Positions 42,879-52,754 of a stretch of 64,000 bases of DNA are shown in pieces; positions within the stretch are counted from its first letter, which is position 1, and each line of letters opens with the position of its first letter. Made by a program: the position numbers and the translations under genes. The notes under the pieces are model-generated. The model saw only the letters and a program-made list of their open reading frames with translations, was not told where the DNA came from and searched no databases. The DNA lies in the NCBI RefSeq assembly GCF_900109645.1, contig NZ_FOBG01000001.1:2772262-2836261 (forward strand). Reading direction: 5' to 3'. Origin of the DNA: Duganella sp. CF402 (GTDB taxonomy: Bacteria > Pseudomonadota > Gammaproteobacteria > Burkholderiales > Burkholderiaceae_D).

Positions 42879-44301
42879 ACCGGCAGCGCTGCTGGCCGCG
42901 TCGCTGCTCTCTGCCTGTTCGCTGGCGCCGACCTACGAGCGCCCTGCCGCGCCGGTGGCGAATGCTTACGCCTTCAACCCGTCCGGCACCGCCGCCAAGA
43001 CCGGCTTTGAGACACACCTGCCCGGCCCCGGCCAGAAAACCGCCGTCGATACCGGCTGGCGCGAATATTTCACCGATCCGCATCTGCAGCAGCTGATCGC
43101 CGCCGCGCTGGAAAACAACCGCGACCTGCGCACCGCCGTGCTGCGCATCGAAGAAGCCCGCGCGCAGTACAACATCCAGTCCGCCGACCGCCTGCCCAAC
43201 CTGAACGCCAGCGTCGGCGGCACGCGCGCCAAGACCCCGGCCTTCCTGTCGTCGAGCGGGCAGTCGACCATTGGCCAGCGTTACGACGTCGGCGTCTCGG
43301 TGTCCGCATTTGAGCTGGACTTCTTCGGCCGCGTCAAAAGCCTGAACGACGCCGCACTGTCCACCTACCTCGCCACCGAAGAAGCCCGCAGCGCGGCGCA
43401 AATCGCGCTGGTGTCGCAAGTGGCGCAGGCCTACTACACCGAACGCGCCTACGCCGAGCAGTACGCGCTGGCGCAGCAAACCTACGAAGCGCGGGCCCGC
43501 ACCTACAAGCTCACGCAGCAGCGCGCCGAAGTGGGCGCCTCCTCGCGCCTCGACCTGCGCTCCAACGAAACGCTGATGGAAACCGCGCGCGCCGCCGCGC
43601 TGGCACTGGCACGCCAGCGCGCGCAAGCCGAGAACGCGCTGACGCTGCTGATCGGCCAGGCACCGGCAACTGCGGCATCGGGCGCCATGCCGAGCGACCT
43701 GCAAATCAACCTGATGACCGCAATCCCGACCGGCCTGCCGTCCGATTTGCTGATCCGCCGTCCCGACATCCGCGCCGCCGAGCAGCGCCTGAAAGCGGCC
43801 AACGCCAACATCGGCGCCGCGCGCGCCGCCTTCTTCCCGCGTATCAGCCTGACCGCCGCCTTGGGCAGCAGCAGCCCTGCGCTGCATGGCCTGTTCGACA
43901 GCGGTTCCGGCAGCTGGTCGTTCGCGCCGCAACTGACGCTGCCGATCTTCGACGCCGGCCGCAACAGCGCCAACCTGACGCTGGCCGAAGTCCGCAAAAA
44001 CATCGCCGTGGCGGACTACGAAAAAACCATCCAGACCGCCTTCCGCGAAGTGGCCGACGCCTTGGCCGCACGCGACTATCTGGGCGAACAGGAAGCCGCC
44101 CAGCGCGCCGTGCAGAAAGCCCAGGCCGATCGCCTCAAACTGCTGCAACTACGCTTCGACAACGGCGTCGCCAGCTCGCTGGACGTGCTGGATGCACAAC
44201 GTGAACTGTTCAGCGCCCAGCAGTCGCTGGTCCAGGCCCGCCTGCTACGCACCACCAGCGCCATCGACCTGTATCGCACGCTTGGCGGAGGCCTCAAGTA
44301 A
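42850..44301 (+). CDS. Outer-membrane efflux lipoprotein, NodT/OprM family
   Basis: TolC-like exit duct of 483 aa that completes the tripartite pump. The lipobox LLSAC is followed by SLAPTYERPAAP, as in OprM. Two OEP repeats span about 75-265 and 285-475, with long helices. The motif LLIRRPDIRAAEQRLKAANANIGAARAAFFPRISLTAALG is split here as LLIRRPDIRAAEQRL and ANIGAARAAFFPRISL. The start may be the ATG at 42850 or that at 42862 (MKPTIKPAALLAA). Translationally linked to the pump gene. Confidence 0.93.
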   Translation: MTKNMKPTIKPAALLAASLLSACSLAPTYERPAAPVANAYAFNPSGTAAKTGFETHLPGPGQKTAVDTGWREYFTDPHLQQLIAAALENNRDLRTAVLRIEEARAQYNIQSADRLPNLNASVGGTRAKTPAFLSSSGQSTIGQRYDVGVSVSAFELDFFGRVKSLNDAALSTYLATEEARSAAQIALVSQVAQAYYTERAYAEQYALAQQTYEARARTYKLTQQRAEVGASSRLDLRSNETLMETARAAALALARQRAQAENALTLLIGQAPATAASGAMPSDLQINLMTAIPTGLPSDLLIRRPDIRAAEQRLKAANANIGAARAAFFPRISLTAALGSSSPALHGLFDSGSGSWSFAPQLTLPIFDAGRNSANLTLAEVRKNIAVADYEKTIQTAFREVADALAARDYLGEQEAAQRAVQKAQADRLKLLQLRFDNGVASSLDVLDAQRELFSAQQSLVQARLLRTTSAIDLYRTLGGGLK

Positions 44302-44310
44302 AATAGCGGG

Positions 44311-45384
44311 ATGACTTCCCCGATCACTATCCGCCTCGGGCAGCGGGCGCGCCAGCGGATTGCCGCTGAAGGCGTGCAGGCTGCCGATATCGCCATTGTC
44401 CCTGCCGCCGCCGGCGGCCCGAAAGGCCTCATCCTGCACGGCCTGGATTGCTGGATGTTTGGCGATTTTTTCAAGGCCGCACCGCGTCAGCGCAAACTGG
44501 TTGGCGCGTCCATCGGCGCCTGGCGCATGGCGGCTTCCGCGTTCCAGGATCCGGTCGCGGCCCACAAGCGGCTGGCGCGCCTGTACGCCGGCCAGCGCTA
44601 TCCGGACAAGGTGACGCCCGCCTACGTCTCGCAAACCTGCCGCGCCCTGCTAGATGAACTGCTGGACGGCCGTGGCCACGAGGCCATCAACCATCCCGAG
44701 CATCACGTTTCCATCATCACCATTCGTGGCGTCGGTGCGCTGGGCGGCACCAACGGCGCGCGCTGGCGCGAGATGGCCGGCTTCCTGCTGGCCGCCGCCG
44801 GCAACGCGGTCTCGCGCAAGCGCCTCGCAGCGTCGATGGAGCGCGTCATTTTCCACAACCAGCGCGACGACGCCCGCTGGCTGCGCGACGATTTCGACGC
44901 CTTCGCCGCCCATTTCGTCGGTCTCCAAGCCGACAACCTGCGCGACGCCCTGTTGGCCTCCGGCTCGATCCCGCTGGTGCTGGAAGCGGTCACCGGCATC
45001 GCCGGCGCGCCGGACGGCGCCTACTGGGACGGCGGCTTGATCGACTATCACCTGCACCTGCCCTACCAGCGCGACCCCGGCCTGGTGCTGTACCCGCACT
45101 TCAACGACTACATCGTGCCCGGCTGGCTCGATAAGTCGATGCCGTGGCGCCGCGCCAAGGACCACGCGCTGGAAAACATGATCCTGGTTTCGCCATCGGC
45201 CGAATTTGTGCGCCAGCTCCCCAACGCCAAGCTCCCGGACCGCAAGGACTTCAAGGTCTACGGCCAGAATCACGAGCACCGCACGCGCGACTGGCTGCAG
45301 GCCATCGGCGAGAGCGAACGCATGGCCGAAGCCTTCTCCCGGTGGTGCGAAAAGCCGGACCTGAAGCAGGCAGCCAGCTTCTAA
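44311..45384 (+). CDS. Patatin-like phospholipase family protein
   Basis: Lipid acyl hydrolase-like protein of 357 aa with a Ser-Asp dyad. It has the oxyanion-hole-like AAAGGPKGL (about 30-40), the nucleophile motif GASIG in [11 protein letters not shown] (about 65-75) and the DGG motif in [10 protein letters not shown] (about 235). No signal peptide. It begins only nine bases after the efflux channel gene, so it is probably on the same transcript. A membrane-lipid role linked to the pump is speculative. Confidence 0.85.
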   Translation: MTSPITIRLGQRARQRIAAEGVQAADIAIVPAAAGGPKGLILHGLDCWMFGDFFKAAPRQRKLVGASIGAWRMAASAFQDPVAAHKRLARLYAGQRYPDKVTPAYVSQTCRALLDELLDGRGHEAINHPEHHVSIITIRGVGALGGTNGARWREMAGFLLAAAGNAVSRKRLAASMERVIFHNQRDDARWLRDDFDAFAAHFVGLQADNLRDALLASGSIPLVLEAVTGIAGAPDGAYWDGGLIDYHLHLPYQRDPGLVLYPHFNDYIVPGWLDKSMPWRRAKDHALENMILVSPSAEFVRQLPNAKLPDRKDFKVYGQNHEHRTRDWLQAIGESERMAEAFSRWCEKPDLKQAASF

Positions 45385-45467
45385 GACGTTGTTTTAAAGC
45401 ACCAGCCCATACACAGCGACGCCAGACAGGCGCATACTTAACTCCCACTATCCTGCTGGGAGTGATG

Positions 45468-47096
45468 ATGATGAATGCCCTATCGCAGATGCGCATCGGC
45501 ACCCGCCTCGCCATCGGTTTCGCCGTGGTGCTGTTGCTGGCGATCCTGGCCACCTCGGTCGCACTGGTCAACGCCCGCGCCAACGCGCAGGCCACGCGCG
45601 CCATGATGGAGCAGCCGCTGGCCAAGGAGCGCCTCGTCTCCGACTGGTATGTGCTGATTTACTCGGCCATCGCCCGCACCGCGCTGATCGCCCGCAGCTC
45701 CGACGAAAAACTCTCCGACACCTTTGCCGATGTCATTTCCGCCAGCACCAAGCGTGGCGGCGAATTGATCGACCAGATCAAGAATCTGCTCTCCACCGAC
45801 GAAGAGCGCAAGGTGATGGAAGAGATCACGGACCTGCGCGGCAAATACCAGAAGGCCAAGTCCGATGTGATGAACGCCCGCAAAGCCGGCGACTCGGCCA
45901 AGGCCGAGCAGCTTTTCAAGGAGGCCTTCACCACCTCCGCCGACGCCTACCAGAATAAGGTGAAGAGCTTCCTCGGCATGCAGCGCAAGGCCATCGACGA
46001 TACCGCCCACGCCATCGACGCCGCCAATGACCGTGCCAACACCTTGCTGCTGTTGCTGGCGGTGCTGATGGTGAGCATAGGCTCGGTGGCCGCGTGGATT
46101 ATTTCACGCTCCATCACCGTGCCGCTCAAATCCGCCGTGGACATTGCCGCCACCGTGGCCAACGGCGATCTCACCACGCAATTCACCGCACAAACCAACA
46201 AGGACGAAATCGGCGATTTGATGAAGGCCCTGCGCGGCATGAACGACTCGCTGCGCGAAGTGGTCAGCCAGGTGCAGATCGGCACCAACACCATCGCCAC
46301 CGCTTCCAACGAAATCGCATCCGGAAATATGGACCTGTCGCAGCGCACCGAGGAGCAAGCCAGTTCGCTGGAAGAAACCGCGTCCTCGATGGAAGAGTTG
46401 ACATCCACCGTGCGTCAGAACGCGGAGAACGCCAAGCAGGCCAACCAGTTGGCGCACGCCGCCTCCGAAGTGGCGGAAAAAGGCGGCGCCATCGTCGATC
46501 AGGTGGTGAACACGATGGGCTCCATCAACGATTCGTCACGCAAGATTTTCGACATCATCAGCGTCATCGACGGTATCGCGTTCCAGACCAATATTCTGGC
46601 GCTGAATGCGGCGGTGGAAGCGGCGCGCGCCGGCGAACAAGGACGTGGCTTCGCGGTCGTAGCGTCCGAGGTGCGCAACCTGGCGCAGCGCTCGGCCGGC
46701 GCGGCCAAGGAGATCAAGGAGTTGATCGGCAATTCGGTCGAACAAGTGGACATTGGCCAGAAGCTGGTGCAGCAGGCCGGCAGCACCATGAACGATGTGG
46801 TGGCCAGTGTGCGCCGCGTAACCGATATCATGGGCGAGATTACCTCGGCCAGCAGCGAGCAGAGTATCGGCATCGATCAGGTCAACATCGCGATCGGTCA
46901 GATGGATAGCGTGACGCAGCAGAACGCCGCGCTGGTGGAGCAAGCCGCTGCGGCGGCGGCCAGCATGCAGGAGCAAGCCTCGCGGCTGGCCGACGTGGCC
47001 TCGTCGTTCAAACTGGGACACGACGGCTTGCACACCTCCCTGCCGGCACCGGCAAGGCGCGCTAGCCCTTCAAGAATAGCTCTTGCAAATCATTGA
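45468..47096 (+). CDS. Methyl-accepting chemotaxis protein, Tsr/Tar architecture
   Basis: Chemoreceptor of about 542 aa. TM1 is at about 13-32. A four-helix-bundle periplasmic domain (about 33-190, MCP_1 4HB type) follows, with TM2 near 192-212 ([18 protein letters not shown]). A HAMP domain (about 213-265) and the signalling domain come next, with tip [27 protein letters not shown]. Three ATGs in a row (45465, 45468, 45471) follow GGGAG; the middle or last is best spaced. The last 35 bases overlap the convergent hemW gene. No CheB/CheR-tethering pentapeptide is seen at the end. Confidence 0.92.
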   Translation: MMNALSQMRIGTRLAIGFAVVLLLAILATSVALVNARANAQATRAMMEQPLAKERLVSDWYVLIYSAIARTALIARSSDEKLSDTFADVISASTKRGGELIDQIKNLLSTDEERKVMEEITDLRGKYQKAKSDVMNARKAGDSAKAEQLFKEAFTTSADAYQNKVKSFLGMQRKAIDDTAHAIDAANDRANTLLLLLAVLMVSIGSVAAWIISRSITVPLKSAVDIAATVANGDLTTQFTAQTNKDEIGDLMKALRGMNDSLREVVSQVQIGTNTIATASNEIASGNMDLSQRTEEQASSLEETASSMEELTSTVRQNAENAKQANQLAHAASEVAEKGGAIVDQVVNTMGSINDSSRKIFDIISVIDGIAFQTNILALNAAVEAARAGEQGRGFAVVASEVRNLAQRSAGAAKEIKELIGNSVEQVDIGQKLVQQAGSTMNDVVASVRRVTDIMGEITSASSEQSIGIDQVNIAIGQMDSVTQQNAALVEQAAAAAASMQEQASRLADVASSFKLGHDGLHTSLPAPARRASPSRIALANH

Positions 47097-48321
47097 GGAA
47101 GCGCTGGCCTAACTCGGTCGGCTTGATGATCTTGTAGTCGCGGTAGAGCAGCCCTTTGGCCTCTGCCGCGTTGAGCTGCTTCTCGATCGCGTTGATGCTC
47201 AAGCCGGTGCGTTCGCTGAACAGGTTCGGATCGAAACCGCCATGCAGGCGCAGGGTGTTGAGCATGAACTCGAAGCCCATGTCTTCGCGCTGGATCTCGT
47301 ATTCTTCCTGCACCGGCGCACCCAGCCTGGTCTGCTCCATATAGGCCTTGGGCTGCTTGTAGCGCGCCTGGCGCAGGATGCGATGCGGGAACGACAGCTT
47401 GGAATGCGCACCCGCGCCGATGCCAAGGTAATCGCCGAACTCCCAGTAATTCAGGTTGTGGCGCGCACGGTGGCCTTCTTTTGCGTAGGCCGAAATCTCG
47501 TACTGGTTGTAGCCATTGGCCTTGGTCAGTTCGGCGATCATGTCCTGCATGTCGGCGCTGGCGTCGTCGTCCGGCAGCGTCGGCGGATATTTCGCGAACA
47601 GCGTGTTCGGCTCCATCGTCAGGTGATACAGCGATAGATGCGGCGGCTTGAACGCGATCGCCGTCTCAACATCGTGACGCGCTTCCTCCAGCGTTTGCGA
47701 CGGCAGCGCGTACATCAGGTCCAGATTGAAGTTATCGAAGTTGGCGAGCGCGATTTCTACCGCGCGCCTGGCTTCGTTGTCATCGTGGATGCGGCCCAAC
47801 GCCTTCAGGTGCCGCTCGTTGAAACTCTGAATACCGATCGACAGGCGATTTACGCCGCTGGCGCGATAGGACTTGAACTTCTCGGCCTCGAAGGTGCCGG
47901 GATTGGCTTCCATCGTGATCTCGCAGTCGCTGTCCAGCGGCAGCAAGGTGCGGACGTCGGACAGCAGGCGATCCAGCCCGGCGGCCGACATCAAACTCGG
48001 CGTGCCGCCGCCGATGAAGATGGTGTAGATCTTGCGGCCCCAGATCAGCGGCAGCGCCATTTCCAGATCGGTGCGCACCGCGTCCAGGTATTCCTGTTCC
48101 GGGAACGCGCCGCCATCCTTGGCTTCGTGCGAGTTGAAGTCGCAGTACGGGCACTTGCGCACGCACCACGGGAAGTGGATGTACAGCGACAGCGGCGGCA
48201 GCGCCGTCAGATTCAGCGCGCCGCCTTGCAGGTACTTGGCCGCGACGCCGGCAGCCTCGCTGATGTCGGCCGCTGGCTTGGAGGCTTGCGTATTAACGCC
48301 GACGATTTTAATCGGGATCAT
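47062..48321 (-). CDS. hemW: HemW, radical-SAM haem chaperone-like protein
   Basis: Radical SAM protein of 419 aa related to coproporphyrinogen III oxidase HemN. HemW proteins bind haem and lack that oxidase activity. The iron-sulfur motif is [10 protein letters not shown] (CxxxCxxC) after the typical [27 protein letters not shown] and the C-terminal HemN domain are present. The N-terminal about 45 residues are an unusual extension relative to short HemW proteins. It overlaps rdgB by four bases (ATGA), a common rdgB-hemW pairing. Confidence 0.93.
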   Translation of the reverse strand: MIPIKIVGVNTQASKPAADISEAAGVAAKYLQGGALNLTALPPLSLYIHFPWCVRKCPYCDFNSHEAKDGGAFPEQEYLDAVRTDLEMALPLIWGRKIYTIFIGGGTPSLMSAAGLDRLLSDVRTLLPLDSDCEITMEANPGTFEAEKFKSYRASGVNRLSIGIQSFNERHLKALGRIHDDNEARRAVEIALANFDNFNLDLMYALPSQTLEEARHDVETAIAFKPPHLSLYHLTMEPNTLFAKYPPTLPDDDASADMQDMIAELTKANGYNQYEISAYAKEGHRARHNLNYWEFGDYLGIGAGAHSKLSFPHRILRQARYKQPKAYMEQTRLGAPVQEEYEIQREDMGFEFMLNTLRLHGGFDPNLFSERTGLSINAIEKQLNAAEAKGLLYRDYKIIKPTELGQRFLNDLQELFLKG

Positions 48322-48902
48322 TTCAGTTTCTCTACCAGTGCGCGCAGGGCCTGGCCGCGATGCGACAAGGCGTTCTTTTCATCGGCACTCAGCTCGGCAG
48401 CGCACTTGCCCAGCGATGGAATGTAGAAGTACGGGTCGTAGCCGAAGCCGCCGTCACCGCGCGGGGTATCGACCATCACGCCGTTCCAGCGGCCGTCGGC
48501 AATGATCGGCTGCGGATCGTCAGGATGGCGCACGAACACCAGCACGCAGTAGTAGTACGCGGACTTGTCCTGGTGCCTGGCCAGCTCCGCGATCATCTTC
48601 TCGTTGTTGCGGGCGTCCGATTTCGGCTCGCCGGCAAAGCGCGCCGAGTACACGCCGGGCGCGCCGCCCAGCGCATTGACGCACACGCCGGAATCGTCCG
48701 CCAGCGCCGGAAGCCCGGTCAGGCGCGAAGCGTGACGGGCTTTTTGCAATGCATTTTCGACAAACGTGTGAAAAGGTTCATCCGCTTCAGGAACGTCAAA
48801 TTCGCCCTGCGCGCGGACGTCAAAGCCCACGGTCGACAGCAGTTCGTTGAATTCCTTGAGTTTGCCCTTGTTGTTGGAGGCGAGGATCAGGCGTTGGGTC
48901 AT
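48318..48902 (-). CDS. rdgB: RdgB/HAM1 non-canonical purine NTP pyrophosphatase
   Basis: House-cleaning enzyme of 194 aa that hydrolyses XTP, ITP and dITP to monophosphates. It begins LILASNNKGKLKEFNELL. The motifs TFVENALQKARHASRLTGLPALADDSGVCV (given here as the ADDSG core) and GDGGFGYDPYFYIPSLGK, SHRGQALRAL are diagnostic. First gene of an rdgB-hemW operon with a four-base overlap. Confidence 0.95.
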   Translation of the reverse strand: MTQRLILASNNKGKLKEFNELLSTVGFDVRAQGEFDVPEADEPFHTFVENALQKARHASRLTGLPALADDSGVCVNALGGAPGVYSARFAGEPKSDARNNEKMIAELARHQDKSAYYYCVLVFVRHPDDPQPIIADGRWNGVMVDTPRGDGGFGYDPYFYIPSLGKCAAELSADEKNALSHRGQALRALVEKLK

Positions 48903-48960
48903 GATGTTCGGCTACGTAAATGAAGCCGACATTGTAAACTGTTTGCGCCTGCCGCTGCCG

Positions 48961-49902
48961 CTAGGGCACCAGAAGCGCCTTGATTTCAGGCTGCTGGCAG
49001 TTTTCCAGGGTGACCATCACGGCATCCGTGAGGATCATAGGGTTCTTGTTGGACGCCCCCTTGGCCGCCGCCACGGCAGCCTTCATCGACAGGTAACCCA
49101 TCTGGCGCGGGTCCTGCACCACCAGCCCGTGGATCTCTTCCTTGCGCAAGCCTGCCAGCAGGAATTCGGTGGTGTCGAAGCTGACGAATTTCTTCCGCCC
49201 TGCCAGGCCGGCTTGCCGCAACGCCCGCAGCACGCCGTCCCCGGTTGATTCGTTGACGGCAAACAGGGCGTCCACTTGCGGGAATTTGGCAAGCAAGGCG
49301 GCCGCGCTGCGCGCCACCTTGCCGCGCGTGCCGCCGGCATACTCGTCGGCGACGATGGTGATCTGCGGTGCGTTCTTCCTGATGTAATCGACAAATCCAT
49401 TGGCGCGATCGTCAGTGGAGCCGCTGCCGGGAAGCGTGCGCACCACGGCGACACTGCCCTGCCGCTTCAACAGATTGACGATACGTTCCGCCGCCAGTTT
49501 TCCGGCGGCGTAATTGTCGGTGGTGACAAAGTTGACGTGGGCATTGCCGTCCAGCCCGGAGTCCACCGCCACCACCTTGATGCCTTGAGCTGCGGCCTGC
49601 TTGATGGGCTCAGCCAGGCGGGCACGATCGGTCGAGGCGATGATGATGGCGTCGACTTCCGGCTTGGCGTAAATCCGCACGATCTGGATTTGCGAGTCGA
49701 TGTCGTCGTTGTAGGCGGGGCCGCGCCAGGTCAGATTGATATGCCCTTCTTCCTGTATGGCGCGGTCGACGCCTTGCCGCATGAAGAGCCAGAAGTCCTG
49801 GTCATGGGACTTCGGAATGAAGACTATGTTCAAGTCCCGGGCATAGGCTGGGCACATCCAAAATACGATGCACACCAGCAGGAGCGACATCCATTTTTTC
49901 AT
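48961..49902 (-). CDS. Orphan periplasmic sugar-binding protein (RbsB/type 1 PBP fold)
   Basis: Exported protein of 313 aa. A signal peptide (residues 1-21, ending CPAYA) is followed by a type-1 periplasmic-binding fold: IVFIPKSHDQDFWLFMRQGV, EVDAIIIASTDRARLAEPIKQAA, VVAVDSGLDGNAHVNFVTTDN. No ABC permease or ATPase gene lies next to it. It may serve a distant transporter or a sensor. The start at 49902 (MKKWMSLLLV) gives a proper signal peptide; the 15 residues upstream are not needed. Confidence 0.87.
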   Translation of the reverse strand: MKKWMSLLLVCIVFWMCPAYARDLNIVFIPKSHDQDFWLFMRQGVDRAIQEEGHINLTWRGPAYNDDIDSQIQIVRIYAKPEVDAIIIASTDRARLAEPIKQAAAQGIKVVAVDSGLDGNAHVNFVTTDNYAAGKLAAERIVNLLKRQGSVAVVRTLPGSGSTDDRANGFVDYIRKNAPQITIVADEYAGGTRGKVARSAAALLAKFPQVDALFAVNESTGDGVLRALRQAGLAGRKKFVSFDTTEFLLAGLRKEEIHGLVVQDPRQMGYLSMKAAVAAAKGASNKNPMILTDAVMVTLENCQQPEIKALLVP

Positions 49903-49947
49903 AGTCTTCCAATTGTATGCCCTTTTCCGGGCAAGGCAATCAGGCAA

Positions 49948-50682
49948 TTATGCGGGCAAGCCGAGCGTCTGTTTCTGCAGCTTGATCAGGTCCGCGATGC
50001 CGGCCTGCGCCAGGTCCAGCAGGCGATTCATGCCGGCGCGGTCGAAGGCGGCGCCTTCCGCCGTGCCCTGCACTTCGATGAAGTGGCCGGCATCGGTCAT
50101 CACCACGTTCATGTCGGTGTCGCAGCCCGAGTCCTCAATGTAGTCGAGGTCCAGCACTGGCGTGCCTTGGTACACACCGACCGAAATCGCCGCCACGAAG
50201 TGCTTCAACGGGATCGCCGGAATCGCACCGCGTGCCGCCAGCTTGGAGAACGCATCGTAAGCCGCCACCATCGCGCCGGTGATCGATGCGGTGCGGGTGC
50301 CGCCGTCAGCTTGAATGACGTCGCAATCCAGATGCAGCGTGCGCTCGCCGAAGGCTTCCAAATCAAACGCCGCGCGCAGCGAACGGCCAATCAGACGCTG
50401 GATCTCTTGCGTGCGGCCGGACTGCTTGCCCTTGGCCGCCTCGCGGTCCATGCGGCTGTGGGTGGAGCGCGGCAGCATGCCGTATTCGGCGGTCAGCCAG
50501 CCCTGACCCTTGCCCTTCAGGAAGCCCGGCACTTTCTCTTCGATGCTGGCGGTGCAAATCACCTTGGTGTCGCCGCATTCGATCAGCACCGAACCTTCGG
50601 CGTGCTTGGTGTAGTCGCGGGTCAGGCGCAGGGTGCGCAGCGCGTCGACAGGACGGCCGCTAGGGCGGGTTACTTCGGTCAT
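49948..50682 (-). CDS. rph: Ribonuclease PH
   Basis: Phosphorolytic 3'-5' exoribonuclease that trims tRNA 3' ends. 244 aa. It begins [53 protein letters not shown] (core [16 protein letters not shown]) and [22 protein letters not shown] are diagnostic. The start is the ATG at 50682; the reading frame upstream overlaps the PP2C gene. It lies 10 bases after the phosphatase gene in the same direction. Confidence 0.96.
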   Translation of the reverse strand: MTEVTRPSGRPVDALRTLRLTRDYTKHAEGSVLIECGDTKVICTASIEEKVPGFLKGKGQGWLTAEYGMLPRSTHSRMDREAAKGKQSGRTQEIQRLIGRSLRAAFDLEAFGERTLHLDCDVIQADGGTRTASITGAMVAAYDAFSKLAARGAIPAIPLKHFVAAISVGVYQGTPVLDLDYIEDSGCDTDMNVVMTDAGHFIEVQGTAEGAAFDRAGMNRLLDLAQAGIADLIKLQKQTLGLPA

Positions 50683-50692
50683 CAGGTTTTCC

Positions 50693-51643
50693 TTATTTGA
50701 GAATTTGGGAGGATTTTTCGATAGCGCCGCGTATCTCCGCGATGGCTTTTTCAATTTCGTCGTCATCGAAGGCATCGGCTTCAGCCGGCGCGGCTGCCGC
50801 TTCCGGCGGCGCCGTGTCGCGGATGGTCGTGCTGTGCAGGTCTTCCGGCAGCGCCTCGGTCGAGATCATGGTCTCCGTCACCGGGTCCATATTGTCCAGC
50901 ACCGAACTGCCCTGCCACATGATGGCCAGCGCCGTGACGTTGTCGCTGGCGTCGCCCGCTGCCCGCAACGCGGCTTGCAGCATGTCCGGCACCGCACGCA
51001 CCACGGTTTGCGCCTGCAGGCGCCGCACGATTTCATCGTCCGGCAGCATAGACCACAAACCGTCGGAACACAACAGCACCAGGTCGCCCGGCAGCATGCC
51101 GGCGCCGGCGCCCACTTCCACGCGCGGCAGCGAGTCGGCGCCGAGGCAGTTCCACAACTTGTTGCGGTCCGGGTGGGTGGCGCGTTCGGACGGCAGCGCC
51201 ATGCCCTTGGCGATCAGGTTTTCGACATGCGAGTGGTCGCGCGTGCGGCCGAGGATTTGGCCGTTGCGCAACCAGTACAGGCGCGAGTCGCCGCAATGCG
51301 CCCAGGTCGCGGTGTTGTGCTGGATCAGGCAGGCGACGATGGTGGTGCGCGGCGTTTCAGGCATCTGGTTGGCGTGGCGGTACTGGTGAATGTCGCGGTG
51401 CGCGGCCTGCAAGGCTTCTTCCAGAAAACGCTGCGGCTTTTTCACATAGGGCTGCGCCTGTTGCTGGAACATGGTGGAGATGGTTTGCAGCGCCACGCTG
51501 GCGGCGATCTCGCCGCGCAGATGCCCGCCCATGCCGTCGGCCAGCACCAGCAACAGCGCGTCGCGCGTAAAGCTGTAGCCCATGCGGTCCTGATTGACCT
51601 TGCGGCCGCCGATATGACTTTCCTGGTACACGGAGAATTGCAT
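50693..51643 (-). CDS. PP2C-family Ser/Thr protein phosphatase
   Basis: Metal-dependent phosphatase of 316 aa. The PP2C core is at about 1-245: [21 protein letters not shown] (metal-binding Asp), [16 protein letters not shown] and [12 protein letters not shown]-terminal acidic extension of about 70 residues has no known domain. It follows the kinase gene by 29 bases and presumably reverses its phosphorylations. Embedded between rph and yicC, an arrangement recurrent in related betaproteobacteria (from memory, not checked). Confidence 0.92.
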   Translation of the reverse strand: MQFSVYQESHIGGRKVNQDRMGYSFTRDALLLVLADGMGGHLRGEIAASVALQTISTMFQQQAQPYVKKPQRFLEEALQAAHRDIHQYRHANQMPETPRTTIVACLIQHNTATWAHCGDSRLYWLRNGQILGRTRDHSHVENLIAKGMALPSERATHPDRNKLWNCLGADSLPRVEVGAGAGMLPGDLVLLCSDGLWSMLPDDEIVRRLQAQTVVRAVPDMLQAALRAAGDASDNVTALAIMWQGSSVLDNMDPVTETMISTEALPEDLHSTTIRDTAPPEAAAAPAEADAFDDDEIEKAIAEIRGAIEKSSQILK

Positions 51644-51672
51644 GATTCGGTCCTTGTAATGTCGCGCCGCGT

Positions 51673-52680
51673 TCAGACCAGCGTATCCGGGCCGGCCTTG
51701 GCGCGCGCGGCATTGCTACCGCCGCCGCCCAGGCGCCCTACCAGTCCGCGCAGCTTGTCCATCATGGTGGGCGCCGGCGGCTCCGCTGGCGCGGCGGCCG
51801 GCGGCTTCGCCTGCAGCACCTTCTGCAAGGCGAACAGGCTTTGCGGGCGTTCCAGTGGATCGATCTGCAAGCACCAGCGCACCAGCTGCACCAGCTCCGG
51901 CGAATACTGGCCTTCCAGTTTTTCAAAGTGGCCGGCCATCTTGTCTTCCAGCTTGCGCTGGTCGGCCGGCTGCGGCGGCGAGCCGACCATGCAGGCGAAC
52001 ATCGACGCGCCGATGCTATAGATATCGGTCCACGGCCCCATGCCGGTCTTGGCGTACAGTTCGGGCGGCGCGAAGCCGGGGGTGTACATCGGCGTCAGCG
52101 TCGGCATGTCGGTATTGATGGTCTGGCGCGCCGCGCCGAAGTCCAGCAGCATCGGCGTGCCGTCGGTACGCAGGTAGATATTGGCCGGTTTCAGGTCAAG
52201 GTGCAGCAGCTTGTTGGCGTGGACTTCGCGCAGCCCCTTCACCGCTTGCGTGAAGATAGTGCGGATGAAAAGTTCACCTACTTTAACGCCCTTGCTGCGC
52301 TGGCGCTGGATATGCTCCTGCAGCGAGTGGCCGGACTCGTAGGCCATCACCATGTACACGGTTTCGTGCGCACGGAAGAAGTTGAGCACGCTTACAACAT
52401 TCGGGTGGGAGATGCGGGCCAGCGCCCGGCCCTCTTCGAAAAAGCATTTGAGGCCGATGCGGAACACCGGCAGATGGGCCTTGGACACGGCCGGCACCAG
52501 CTCGCCTTCCTGCCGCAGTGCCAAAGAACTAGGCAAATATTCCTTGATGGCGACCGCCACGCCCTCGGTATCGTAGGCAAGGTAAACAATACTGAACCCA
52601 CCGGACGCAATTTTCTTTACAATGCGATATCCAGCAATTTCCAGACCATCCGGTAGGGGGGCGTTGTTTTGTGCAGCCAT
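51673..52680 (-). CDS. Bacterial Ser/Thr protein kinase (Hanks type, non-RD)
   Basis: Kinase of 335 aa. The glycine loop is IASGGFSIVY, the catalytic Lys46 is in VAIKEYL, and the catalytic loop is HLDLKPAN with Asp162 and Asn167 (the usual HRD arginine is Leu). DFG is at 180-182, and there is an APE-like APPEL. The C-terminus is Pro/Ala-rich (about 285-335), with no membrane helix or PASTA domain, so it is cytoplasmic. A GAGGAA ribosome site precedes the ATG. It is paired with the PP2C gene downstream. Substrates are unknown. Confidence 0.93.
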   Translation of the reverse strand: MAAQNNAPLPDGLEIAGYRIVKKIASGGFSIVYLAYDTEGVAVAIKEYLPSSLALRQEGELVPAVSKAHLPVFRIGLKCFFEEGRALARISHPNVVSVLNFFRAHETVYMVMAYESGHSLQEHIQRQRSKGVKVGELFIRTIFTQAVKGLREVHANKLLHLDLKPANIYLRTDGTPMLLDFGAARQTINTDMPTLTPMYTPGFAPPELYAKTGMGPWTDIYSIGASMFACMVGSPPQPADQRKLEDKMAGHFEKLEGQYSPELVQLVRWCLQIDPLERPQSLFALQKVLQAKPPAAAPAEPPAPTMMDKLRGLVGRLGGGGSNAARAKAGPDTLV

Positions 52681-52754
52681 AAGGTTCCTCGCCTCGACAC
52701 CTCGGATTGTGTGGATAAATCACTGTTTTGTAAAGATTAAATCGGGGATATCCA

